A stretch of 13,762 nucleotides of DNA, taken from the NCBI GenBank assembly GCA_964368605.1, contig CAYJBP010000066.1:1-13762 (forward strand), read 5' to 3'. This document shows positions 1 to 6,449 of the stretch, in pieces. Positions within the stretch are counted from its first letter, which is position 1. Every line of letters starts with the position of its first letter. The position numbers and the translations under genes were made by a program. A model generated the notes under the pieces. It saw only the letters and a list, made by a program, of their open reading frames with translations, was not told the origin of the DNA and searched no databases. Origin of the DNA: CAYJBP01 sp964368605 (GTDB taxonomy: Bacteria > Bacillota > Dehalobacteriia > UBA4068).

Positions 1-918
1 GCGGATATTGAAATTGTGGCCGGCAATTTTAGTTCATGGCATGAAAATAGGCAGCGAAGGGATAATTTTGAACAAAACTTAAACCTAAAGCTAAAAAAGG
101 AAATAACCAGGTTAACGACGACGGCCAAGGAAAAGGCGGCTTGGTCTGATCGGGTTGAGAAAACCAAATATCATACCAAAAATTCCGGATTGCGGCCTGA
201 TCGGGGCTATATTGGCCATCAGGCGGCTAAAATGATGCAGCGCTCTAAATCTATCGAAGCAAGAATTAATAATCAAATTAAAGAAAAAGAAAGCTTGCTT
301 AAAAATATTGATAGGGCGGATAGTTTAAAAATAAGCCCCCTTGCTTTTCATGCCAAAAGGCTATTGCAAGGGCGGCAAATTGCGATTAAATATGGACAAA
401 ACATGGTTTTAAGCGGCCTGGATTTTGAGATTTTTCAGGGTCAAAAAGTAAATATTAAAGGCCAAAACGGCAGCGGTAAATCCAGCCTAATTAAGCTTAT
501 TTTGGGCGAAGATATTAATTATGATGGCGATTTTTTTAAAGCGCAGGGGCTAATAATATCGTATATTTCTCAGGATACAGGCTATTTAAAAGGCAACTTA
601 ACCGATTTTGAGGCTAAAGAACAGCTAGATATTAGCCTGTTTAGAAGCATCCTTAGCAAGCTGGGTTTAGCCAGGAATAGCTTTGAGCAAAAGCTGGAAA
701 GATATAGTGCCGGCCAAAAGAAAAAGCTGCTAATTGCCAAATCGCTATCCCAAAAAGCCCATATTTATATTTGGGACGAGCCTCTAAATTATATTGATAT
801 TCTTTCGCGCATCCAAATCGAAAACTTACTTAAGACGGCCAATATCACCTTGCTTTTTGTGGAGCATGATCAAATGTTTTGCGATAATATAGCCGATAAA
901 ACGATTAATTTATCCTAG
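1..918 (+). CDS. ABC-F family ATPase, Lsa/Vga-like ribosome-protection type (5' end missing)
   Basis: The frame is open from base 1, so the first ABC domain lies outside the window; the GTG at 16 is internal and not a real start. What remains, numbered from that GTG, is the basic, helical interdomain linker (about residues 4-110, beginning GNFSSW) and a complete second ABC domain: Walker A GQNGSGKS (149-156), signature YSAGQKKK (230-237), Walker B plus D-loop IYIWDEPLNYID (250-261) and H-switch EHD (283-285). There are no membrane segments, so this is a soluble ABC-F protein. ABC-F proteins bind the ribosomal E site. The NFSSW linker start and the WDEPLNYID block resemble the Lsa/Vga/Sal antibiotic-resistance subgroup more than the housekeeping Uup/EttA group. 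Resistance to lincosamides, pleuromutilins or streptogramin A is a family-based inference; the substrate cannot be read from the fragment. It is followed by a terminator and converges on the next gene. Confidence 0.9.
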   Translation, partial: ADIEIVAGNFSSWHENRQRRDNFEQNLNLKLKKEITRLTTTAKEKAAWSDRVEKTKYHTKNSGLRPDRGYIGHQAAKMMQRSKSIEARINNQIKEKESLLKNIDRADSLKISPLAFHAKRLLQGRQIAIKYGQNMVLSGLDFEIFQGQKVNIKGQNGSGKSSLIKLILGEDINYDGDFFKAQGLIISYISQDTGYLKGNLTDFEAKEQLDISLFRSILSKLGLARNSFEQKLERYSAGQKKKLLIAKSLSQKAHIYIWDEPLNYIDILSRIQIENLLKTANITLLFVEHDQMFCDNIADKTINLS

Positions 919-973
919 CTATTGCTGCGTATTATAGGCAGCTGCGAGGATTATCAGGGTTTATGGCAAACAA

Positions 974-1000
974 AAAAGGCTGCAATTTTTGCAGCCTTTT
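974..1000. terminator. Bidirectional intrinsic terminator
   Basis: GGCTGCAA (978-985) pairs perfectly with TTGCAGCC (989-996) around a three-base loop. The stem is flanked by AAAA on the left and TTTT on the right, so it can end transcription in both directions. It lies between the convergent ABC-F and DUF4956 genes. Confidence 0.85.
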
Positions 1001-1013
1001 AATAAATAGCTTT

Positions 1014-1703
1014 TTAAAGCGAATTAGCAAATAATTCCCGTGTGGTAAGCACTATTTCTAAATTACCATTGCGAGTTCTAATCTCATCAATAAATTCTTT
1101 TTCCCGGCTCGGGTCTTTTAAATCAACCTCATAGCTTAACTTAAATAAGCTGCCCATGCCGGTGGTTTTAGAGGCCATCAAATTGGCCGAATTGGTATAG
1201 GTTGCAAATAAATCATCAAAAACATCGGTATAATTTAAGTTTTCGGGAATGGTAATATGTAAGCTGCGATTATTATTTTTTTGCTCGCCAAAATTAGTGG
1301 CATTAAGCAAATAAGAAAATACGCAAGCAATTATCGAAAAAAGTACAGCATAACCAACATAGCCCATGCCTACGGCCAACCCGGTGCCCATGGCGGTAAA
1401 TACTGCCCCAATTTCTTTAGCAGTACCCGGCACCGAACGAAAGCGCACCAAACTAAAAGCACCTGCTACAGCAACACCGGCACCAATATTGCCGTTTACC
1501 ATAATAATTACCATAGCCACCACCACAGGCAGCAAAGCTAAAGTCATTACAAAGCCCTTGGTGCATTTGGTTTTATGGGTATATACCTTGGCGGTTAAAA
1601 TTCCTAATAAAATAGCTGTTACCATGCAAATAAAAAATTGCGAAAATGTAATAATTGCGGTATCTCCTGTATTGAATAAACCATTAAAAAGTTGATTAAG
1701 CAT
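1014..1703 (-). CDS. DUF4956 domain membrane protein
   Basis: Probable integral membrane protein of 229 residues. The start is set at the ATG at 1703 because AAAGGAG lies just upstream of it; a longer version starting at 1724 would place that ribosome site inside the coding sequence. The N-terminal half (about 17-135) is strongly hydrophobic with three or four membrane segments, interrupted by the conserved block GAFSLVRFRSVPGTAKEI (81-98), typical of DUF4956. Residues 140-229 form a charged cytosolic tail. The start overlaps the stop of the upstream VTC gene by 8 bases, which suggests translational coupling. DUF4956 proteins are often encoded next to VTC-domain and CotH-type proteins in bacteria; a role as membrane partner or channel for the VTC product is inferred, not shown. 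Confidence 0.85.
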   Translation of the reverse strand: MLNQLFNGLFNTGDTAIITFSQFFICMVTAILLGILTAKVYTHKTKCTKGFVMTLALLPVVVAMVIIMVNGNIGAGVAVAGAFSLVRFRSVPGTAKEIGAVFTAMGTGLAVGMGYVGYAVLFSIIACVFSYLLNATNFGEQKNNNRSLHITIPENLNYTDVFDDLFATYTNSANLMASKTTGMGSLFKLSYEVDLKDPSREKEFIDEIRTRNGNLEIVLTTRELFANSL

Positions 1704-2424
1704 TTGATATTCTCCTTTGCTCATCTAAGTATTGAGGCAAAATATATTGATTATATCCCTTGCCATATTTGGAAAAAGATATCCGATAAATCTCATTTTC
1801 CTTGAGGAAATTTAAAAACCAAAAGGGTAGCCCGTTTACTGTTTTTACTTCCATTAAAACAAATTGATCGCTTAAAATGGGCAAATCCTGATCACTATCA
1901 TAAAGCGATACATCATTATTACGCATTTTAATTTTAAAATCAAAAGTCATCCTAAAATTTTCATCCTCATGCGAAAAATAAGCTTCGCGCTCATAGGATA
2001 AATAAACACGTGGGCAAAGATTTTCAAAAGTATTTTTGAAATAATCGATTTCCTTATGGATTTGGCTGGGTTTGTCCGGCTCGGCTCCTTCTAAAAGATA
2101 GGCCAAGGCCTGGCTTTGATTGGCCGAAATCCGCCTTTTATAAACTACGCCATTATATTTCTTTTTAAGCTCGATAAAGGCCGGCGAATCGGCCTGTGGT
2201 TCACCGTATATGCGCAAACGCAGTTTTTCCTTATAACGAGGTTTTTCTAAAGAATGGCGGATAACCCGATAATCTTCGGTATCAAAATATATATTTGATA
2301 TTTTATGGCGACCATATTTATCTAATTCCATACGCGAACTAAAATAATTGCGCAATTTTTGATATTGCTCGGTTGTAAGCATATATTTTAATTCCATTCT
2401 TTCAAAAATGTTTTGAATAGCCAT
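1696..2424 (-). CDS. VTC domain-containing protein, probable polyphosphate polymerase
   Basis: A 242-residue soluble protein of the VTC/triphosphate tunnel metalloenzyme fold. In yeast Vtc4 this domain makes polyphosphate from ATP; bacterial versions are annotated the same way by homology. The charged residues expected to line the tunnel are visible in order: E8-R9-E11-K13, YFDT (46-49), K67/R69/R71, E85 with K87-K89, K96-R98, Y144/R146, RMTFD (158-162), E192/K194 and SKY (218-220). It has no SPX domain and no membrane segment, so membrane attachment would have to come from the coupled DUF4956 protein. The start is supported by AAAAGGAGTG about 7 bases upstream and by a promoter at 2448-2476. 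A related tunnel enzyme activity such as triphosphatase is possible, but the lysine- and arginine-rich set fits VTC best. Confidence 0.88.
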   Translation of the reverse strand: MAIQNIFERMELKYMLTTEQYQKLRNYFSSRMELDKYGRHKISNIYFDTEDYRVIRHSLEKPRYKEKLRLRIYGEPQADSPAFIELKKKYNGVVYKRRISANQSQALAYLLEGAEPDKPSQIHKEIDYFKNTFENLCPRVYLSYEREAYFSHEDENFRMTFDFKIKMRNNDVSLYDSDQDLPILSDQFVLMEVKTVNGLPFWFLNFLKENEIYRISFSKYGKGYNQYILPQYLDEQRRISNA

Positions 2425-2447
2425 TTATATTCACTCCTTTTACTTGT

Positions 2448-2476
2448 ATTTAACAGTATACGTTATTGCATGTAAA
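2448..2476 (-). promoter_or_regulatory. Promoter for the VTC-DUF4956 unit
   Basis: On the minus strand, TTTACA (2476-2471) is followed after 17 bases by TTAAAT (2453-2448). Transcription would start about 20 bases before the VTC start codon. An overlapping TATACT could be an alternative -10, but it lacks a matching -35. Confidence 0.5.
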
Positions 2477-2688
2477 AAAATGGGGTAATTATTAAATATT
2501 TGTAAATTTTTTTAGCTTTTTTTAACAAATTTTTAATTTAAATTTAACCCTTAATTAAAAACCCCTGCTAAACGCTGTTTTGCTTATTTTGATAAAATAT
2601 CTTCTTTTAATGGTATTTTAATGTTTTACAAAATTGGGCAATAAAAAAAGCTTAATTATCGATGATTAATAGCTCTAGCAAAGGAAAA

Positions 2689-2716
2689 TTACCCTTAAAT
2701 GGAGAAAAGCTATAAT
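2689..2716 (+). promoter_or_regulatory. Promoter for coaX and the genes after it
   Basis: A perfect TATAAT at 2711-2716 lies 16 bases after a weak -35 (TTACCC, 2689-2694). The 5' leader would be about 45 bases, ending in the coaX ribosome site. Confidence 0.5.
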
Positions 2717-2769
2717 ATAAATTTTTGTTTTATCTATATATAATTAATTTTTCCCAAAAGGAGTTATTT

Positions 2770-3543
2770 ATGTTATTAGCTTTAGACTGTGGCAATACCC
2801 ATATTGTGCTGGGTATTTATCAGGATGATCAATTATTATGCCATTTTCGTTTAGCAAGCGATGCCAAGCGCACCGAGGATGAGTATATGGCGCTTTTATA
2901 TGGCCTTTTGCATAGTAAAGAATTGGATTTGGCCGATATTAAAGCGATGATTATCGGTTCGGTAGTGCCGGATTTGGAATTTATCCTTTTTAAAATGGCC
3001 GAGAAATATTTTAATTTGATACCGATTTTGGTTAATGATCAAACCGATACCGGCATCAATATTAAGCTGACCAATCCCGGCGAAATGGGTGCGGATCGCT
3101 TAATTAATGCGGTGGCTGCCCATCATTTTTATCAGGGCGATTTAATCATTATCGATTTTGGCACGGCCACCACTTATGATTATGTAACCACAGGCGGCGA
3201 TTATTTGGGCGGGGCTATTACCCCGGGTATCGAAATTTCGCGGCGAGCGCTTTTTGATCGGGCGGCACGCTTAGCCCATATTCCAATGCAGTATCCGCCC
3301 CATGCAGTGGGGCGCAATACGGCCGAGAGTGTGCAATCGGGCACGCTTTGGGGCTTTGGTGGCCAGGTAGATAATATCGTGGCCAAAATGCGCGAAGAAA
3401 TGGGTTCTAATCCGCTAATTATTGCTACCGGCGGCCTGGCCTCGTTTATCGCCCCCTATACTAAGGAAATAAATGAGGTAAATAATCTGCTAACTTTAGA
3501 GGGCTTGCGCTTAATTTATCAAAGGATGATTAAAGATGAATAG
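2770..3543 (+). CDS. coaX: Type III pantothenate kinase
   Basis: Catalyses ATP-dependent phosphorylation of pantothenate, the first step of coenzyme A synthesis, in the cytosol. The 257-residue length is normal for the family. ASKHA-fold motifs are present: DCGNTH (6-11) for phosphate binding, GSVVPDLE (63-70), GADR (107-110), DFGTATTYD (129-137) with the second acidic and threonine-rich site, GGAITPG (147-153) and ATGG (219-222). The start is the ATG at 2770, preceded by AAAAGGAG at a 6-base spacing; an in-frame ATG at 2725 would add 15 residues unlike the family and has no ribosome site. The 3' end overlaps the next gene by 8 bases, so at least coaX and the lipoprotein gene are co-transcribed. 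Type III enzymes typically lack CoA feedback inhibition and often need a monovalent cation. Confidence 0.95.
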   Translation: MLLALDCGNTHIVLGIYQDDQLLCHFRLASDAKRTEDEYMALLYGLLHSKELDLADIKAMIIGSVVPDLEFILFKMAEKYFNLIPILVNDQTDTGINIKLTNPGEMGADRLINAVAAHHFYQGDLIIIDFGTATTYDYVTTGGDYLGGAITPGIEISRRALFDRAARLAHIPMQYPPHAVGRNTAESVQSGTLWGFGGQVDNIVAKMREEMGSNPLIIATGGLASFIAPYTKEINEVNNLLTLEGLRLIYQRMIKDE

Positions 3544-4072
3544 GCTATTGCCGATTTTATTAATCGGCCTACTTACCATGCTAAGCGGCTGCTCGATGGA
3601 TCCTAAGGATAATAATCCCGAGCATATAGCGGCTATCCCCTATACCTTTAGCGGCCAAAGCGAGGATAATCTTTGGCAAATCAAGCTCGATATTCGTGAT
3701 ATCAATGATGCCGATTTAGCTCATTTAGGCGAGCTACCCGATAAGGTGGAGGACGAACAGCTAAGCGAGGGCTGGCGCAGTGTGCTTGCAATTGGCTATC
3801 AAGGCGAGGCTTTATTAGAAGAAATCGAATTTACAATGGGCGATGGCACGGCTTGGGTATTAACCGGCAGCCAAAAAATGGCTACTACCGCCGAGGAGTT
3901 TACCGCCTTATTCGATTTAAGCACCGATTTAGGCGGCCTATTTTATAGTAAAGATGGCTATATTGGTGGGCCAATCCCCCCTTTAGACGAGCAATTCGAA
4001 TTTGAAATAGAAGCCAAAACGGTGGATGGGCAAAGATTAAAGGCCGATTTTATGGTGGCCGTTGATATTTAG
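3536..4072 (+). CDS. Small lipoprotein of unknown function
   Basis: A 178-residue protein starting with a lipoprotein signal: basic start MNR, hydrophobic stretch 4-16 and lipobox LSGC with the acylated cysteine at 19. The mature part is acidic and appears rich in beta strands (for example about 37-54 and 80-96, and the C-terminal FEFEIEAKTVDG). I do not recognise a named domain. It is expected to sit on the outer face of the cytoplasmic membrane. AAAGGATG inside the end of coaX serves as ribosome site, and the 8-base overlap with coaX implies coupling. The next gene, 17 bases downstream, also encodes an exported protein, so these two may work together at the cell surface; that is inference from position only. 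Confidence 0.8.
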   Translation: MNRLLPILLIGLLTMLSGCSMDPKDNNPEHIAAIPYTFSGQSEDNLWQIKLDIRDINDADLAHLGELPDKVEDEQLSEGWRSVLAIGYQGEALLEEIEFTMGDGTAWVLTGSQKMATTAEEFTALFDLSTDLGGLFYSKDGYIGGPIPPLDEQFEFEIEAKTVDGQRLKADFMVAVDI

Positions 4073-4089
4073 GTAAAAAGGAGCAAAAA

Positions 4090-5205
4090 ATGCATAAATT
4101 ATTAAGTTTAGTTTTAAGCCTGGTTTTGCTGGCCACTTTTAGCCAATCGGCCTTAGCCGATGCTAATATCGAGATTTATGTAAATGGCGAGCAGCTTTTA
4201 AGCGATGTAGCACCGATTATCGAAGATGGCAGCACCTTAGTGCCGGTACGGGTAATTACCGAAAAGCTGGGTGCGCTGGTGGAATGGGATGCTACAGATC
4301 GACGGGTGGATATTTATTGGCAGCAAAGCCATATATCGCTTTTGATTAATGATCCTTTGGCCTATGTGGATTTAGCGGCATATGAATTGCCGGTGCCGGC
4401 CAGAATTGTAGATGATCGCACCATGGTGCCTTTGCGTTTTATTGGCGAAACGATGGGGGCTACGGTTAGCTGGGATGCTGTAAGCCGTAGTGTTTATGTA
4501 GATTTAGCGGATGTCGCAACGCCTGCGCCACCACAAGAGCCATTGCCTACCGATTTGCCGGATAACATCGATTTGCAGCAAATAAAGGAGCAGCTTTTGT
4601 CTATATTTAATGAGCAAAGAGTAAAATCGAATTTAGCGCCTTTAGCAGAGCTGGCGCAGCTTAGCAACTTGGCGCAATCCCAGGCGGCAGCGGCATCTAT
4701 AGCAGGCGATATTGCTGCCCTTGATTCGGCTGATTTAGTTAGCGAACAGGCTAGCCATTATGGTGTATATACCAGCCATCAAATTATAGTTAAGGGCTAT
4801 CCCGATGCGCAGGCTATTGCTAATGCCATGCAGGATACCGCCTTAGGTGGGGCATTTTTAAATGCCGATGCCACATTTATAGGCCTGGGCTTTTATAAGC
4901 CAACAGCAGAAGGCAATGCCGACATTATTGCCGTGGCCGAAATTGTAAATGGCGGAGGCTTTTTTATAGGCGAAGATAATATTAGCACCGACCAAGCTAC
5001 TTTGCAGCTAGCAGGCTATGCCAATGGCACTGTTTTGCTAAGCGTATACTTGCTGGACGATGATCAAAGTTATTTAACCCGTAAAAGTTATCCCTTAACG
5101 GTGGCGGCCGATGGTTCTTTTACTTTGGATATCGGTTTTGAGCAAAGTGGCCGTTATGCTTTGGTTTTGGGCGAAGATATTGTTTATGTTGATTATAATA
5201 TTTAA
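4090..5205 (+). CDS. Secreted stalk-domain protein with a degenerate CAP-like domain
   Basis: A 371-residue exported protein. A signal peptide spans about residues 1-23, with cleavage expected after ALA. Residues 27-140 form a copper amine oxidase N-terminal (stalk) domain, made of two similar halves: LVPVRVITEKLGALVEWD (50-67) and MVPLRFIGETMGATVSWD (112-129). A proline-rich linker (143-157) follows. Residues about 165-287 resemble a CAP/SCP domain: FNEQRVKSNLAPL at its start and a late IGLGFYKP...IIAVAEI strand pair. The usual CAP histidines are not obvious, so it may be a non-catalytic binding version. The C-terminus (about 298-371) looks like a small beta-sandwich. The name of the stalk family does not imply copper or oxidase activity; these domains occur in many clostridial surface proteins. 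The start is supported by AAAAAGGAG. No clear terminator follows, only an AT palindrome at 5205-5220. Confidence 0.8.
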   Translation: MHKLLSLVLSLVLLATFSQSALADANIEIYVNGEQLLSDVAPIIEDGSTLVPVRVITEKLGALVEWDATDRRVDIYWQQSHISLLINDPLAYVDLAAYELPVPARIVDDRTMVPLRFIGETMGATVSWDAVSRSVYVDLADVATPAPPQEPLPTDLPDNIDLQQIKEQLLSIFNEQRVKSNLAPLAELAQLSNLAQSQAAAASIAGDIAALDSADLVSEQASHYGVYTSHQIIVKGYPDAQAIANAMQDTALGGAFLNADATFIGLGFYKPTAEGNADIIAVAEIVNGGGFFIGEDNISTDQATLQLAGYANGTVLLSVYLLDDDQSYLTRKSYPLTVAADGSFTLDIGFEQSGRYALVLGEDIVYVDYNI

Positions 5206-5241
5206 TTTTAAATTTAAAATGATGATTTTATAATAAAAAGC

Positions 5242-5270
5242 TTTACAAAGTTACAGAACTATGATATTAT
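5242..5270 (+). promoter_or_regulatory. rpmE promoter
   Basis: TTTACA (5242-5247) and TATTAT (5265-5270) are separated by exactly 17 bases. The transcript would start near 5277 and have a leader of about 45 bases. Confidence 0.75.
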
Positions 5271-5323
5271 ATTAGGGCGGCTTATGAGTCGTTAATTTGG
5301 ATTTGAGTAAAGAGGTGAACCAG

Positions 5324-5524
5324 ATGAAACAGGGCATACATCCCAATTATAAGGAAGTAGACGTAAGCTGCTCTTGCGGCAATAGCTTCAAAACAGGCTC
5401 TACCAAGAATGAAATCAAAGTAGAGGTTTGCTCTCAGTGCCATCCTTTTTATACCGGCTCTAAGCGTTTATTGGTAGAAGAAGGCGGCCGAGTAGATAAA
5501 TTCAAGAAAAAGTACGGTCTATAA
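5324..5524 (+). CDS. rpmE: 50S ribosomal protein L31, zinc-binding type
   Basis: A 66-residue L31, a late-assembling protein of the large ribosomal subunit that bridges to the small one. The start is the ATG at 5324, preceded by AGAGGTGA; it gives the family-typical MKQGIHPNYK beginning. An upstream TTG at 5297 is in frame but would read through the ribosome site. The zinc-binding set is complete: C16 and C18 (CSC), then C36 and C39 (CSQC), followed by the conserved HPFYTG. It is therefore the C+ form, which in other Firmicutes is replaced by a cysteine-free paralog under zinc starvation; no such paralog lies here. The gene has its own promoter and terminator, so it is a single transcription unit. 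Confidence 0.97.
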   Translation: MKQGIHPNYKEVDVSCSCGNSFKTGSTKNEIKVEVCSQCHPFYTGSKRLLVEEGGRVDKFKKKYGL

Positions 5525-5547
5525 ATCATTATCTGATTTGGCAATGG

Positions 5548-5590
5548 AGGCTATCGCAATAATCAAATTATTTGCGATAGCCTTTTTTTT
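5548..5590 (+). terminator. rpmE intrinsic terminator
   Basis: AGGCTATCGCAA (5548-5559) pairs perfectly with TTGCGATAGCCT (5572-5583), followed by an eight-base T run (5583-5590). Confidence 0.92.
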
Positions 5591-5610
5591 GTATTCCTTA
5601 TTATAATAGG

Positions 5611-5654
5611 CTTGCCCTTTCTGATGCATCAGATTTGCCTTTCTTATGCATCAG
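5611..5654. repeat. Imperfect tandem repeat, two 22-base units
   Basis: Two adjacent units, 5611-5632 and 5633-5654, share the core TTGCC(C)TTTCT(G/T)ATGCATCAG. The first contains the perfect 12-base palindrome CTGATGCATCAG (5621-5632). A further CTTGCC follows at 5656-5661, hinting at the start of a third unit. Confidence 0.7.
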
Positions 5655-5689
5655 GCTTGCCTAATGGCTTCATTATTGTAGGGCACTTT

Positions 5690-5716
5690 ATTTTTATTTG
5701 CACAGCAAATAAAAAT
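5690..5716. repeat. Perfect 12-bp inverted repeat
   Basis: ATTTTTATTTGC (5690-5701) and GCAAATAAAAAT (5705-5716) form a hairpin with a three-base loop. The lack of a GC-rich stem or a following T run argues against a terminator. Confidence 0.75.
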
Positions 5717-5722
5717 AGCAGC

Positions 5723-5817
5723 TTTCTTTCAATTATATCAATTCGATTATCAGTTTTTATAGCCGCTTTATCCTCCCATCTTGCCTGCATTATCCTCTTT
5801 TTTATAATTGAAAGAAA
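5723..5817. repeat. 15-bp inverted repeat with 65-base spacer
   Basis: TTTCTTTCAATTATA (5723-5737) is exactly complementary to TATAATTGAAAGAAA (5803-5817). The arms could be ends of a miniature element or the closing stem of an RNA; no target duplication is evident. Confidence 0.65.
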
Positions 5818-5837
5818 AAGATTAAAAGATTAAGACC

Positions 5838-5859
5838 TTTGCTTTTTGTAAAAAGCAAA
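5838..5859. repeat. Perfect 10-bp inverted repeat
   Basis: TTTGCTTTTT (5838-5847) pairs with AAAAAGCAAA (5850-5859) around GT. It lies about 60 bases before the promoter of the DUF805 gene. Confidence 0.65.
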
Positions 5860-5916
5860 AGCAAAAACTTTTAGAATTTTTTGGTTATTATTTATGAAAA
5901 AAAATTGCAAATTTAA

Positions 5917-5945
5917 TTGACATTGTCACCAAATTATGCCATAAT
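5917..5945 (+). promoter_or_regulatory. Promoter of the DUF805 gene with a possible operator
   Basis: TTGACA (5917-5922), a 17-base spacer and CATAAT (5940-5945) form a near-consensus promoter. The symmetric element TGACA-T-TGTCA (5918-5928) overlaps the -35 box and could bind a dimeric repressor; which one is unknown. Confidence 0.75.
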
Positions 5946-5983
5946 ATTATGGTTGAATAATTTTATGGAAGGAGGTTCTTTTT

Positions 5984-6349
5984 ATGAAATGGTTTATATA
6001 TGTAGTTAAGGATAATTATATGAATTTTTACGGACGTGCTCGTCGTACCGAGTATTGGATGTTTGTTCTTATAAATATGCTTATCGGCGCAGTTTTAGGC
6101 ATATTAAGCTGGGCACTTGGTACATTTGGCATAGTTTTGGCCAATATTTACAGCTTAGCTTTGCTTTTGCCCGGCTTGGCTTTATCCGTGCGCCGTTTGC
6201 ATGATATCAATAAATCTTGGCCCTGGATTTTCATCAACTTTGTTCCGCTGGTAGGCACAATTTGGTACATCATCCTCATGTGCACCGAGGGTGTAAGCGG
6301 TGATAATCAATATGGTCCTGATCCTAAAGCTAATGATTATGTAGCCTAA
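5984..6349 (+). CDS. DUF805 family membrane protein
   Basis: A 121-residue small integral membrane protein. It shows the family pattern: a cytosolic N-terminus with YGRARRTEYW (residues 16-25), then hydrophobic segments at about 26-46 and 48-66, the conserved LSVRRLHDINKSW (67-79) and a last hydrophobic stretch at about 81-99, ending in a polar tail with GDNQYGPDP. The function of DUF805 proteins is not established. Translation is strongly supported by GGAAGGAGG shortly before the ATG. It is transcribed alone, between its own near-consensus promoter and a strong terminator, and converges on the LUD gene. Confidence 0.92.
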   Translation: MKWFIYVVKDNYMNFYGRARRTEYWMFVLINMLIGAVLGILSWALGTFGIVLANIYSLALLLPGLALSVRRLHDINKSWPWIFINFVPLVGTIWYIILMCTEGVSGDNQYGPDPKANDYVA

Positions 6350-6369
6350 ATTCAATAATATCTACATAA

Positions 6370-6407
6370 AAAGGGGCTGTCGCAGTTAAACTTGCGACAG
6401 CCCCTTT
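6370..6407. terminator. Bidirectional intrinsic terminator
   Basis: GGGGCTGTCGCA (6373-6384) pairs perfectly with TGCGACAGCCCC (6393-6404), with AAA/TTT extensions on either side. It serves the convergent DUF805 and LUD genes. Confidence 0.92.
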
Positions 6408-6449
6408 ATTATAGTTTTGTTCAAAAGCGCTTTAACCAGCGGCTTTTAA

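Larger units (their letters stand above)
2425..2769. other. AT-rich divergent intergenic region
   Basis: About 345 bases of very AT-rich, gene-free DNA between the divergent VTC and coaX genes. It carries a minus-strand promoter near 2448-2476 and a plus-strand promoter near 2689-2716. The stretch between them (about 2480-2680) contains runs of A and T and only short, weak inverted repeats such as TTAAT/ATTAA around 2652-2669. I recognise no riboswitch or small gene in it. Confidence 0.6.
5591..5916. other. Gene-free region with several hairpins and a short direct repeat
   Basis: No convincing gene is present. A 73-codon frame at 5612-5833 starts with TTG, has no ribosome site and matches nothing I know. 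The region instead holds two imperfect copies of a 22-base unit, a 12-bp hairpin (5690-5716), a 15-bp inverted repeat spanning 5723-5817 and a 10-bp hairpin (5838-5859). It could be a decayed small mobile element or an unrecognised non-coding RNA. Confidence 0.55.

Noticed and set aside
1281..1695. Two overlapping plus-strand frames opposite the DUF4956 gene
   Set aside because: They lie antisense to a well-supported conserved gene, have no ribosome site and encode low-complexity threonine- and isoleucine-rich sequence.
2480..2680. Possible riboswitch or small RNA between VTC and coaX
   Set aside because: The stretch is mainly A and T runs with only 4-5 bp inverted repeats, and no known conserved core could be seen.
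5612..5833. A 73-codon plus-strand frame with hydrophobic content
   Set aside because: It starts with TTG, has no ribosome site, covers the direct and inverted repeats and resembles no protein family; treated as chance.
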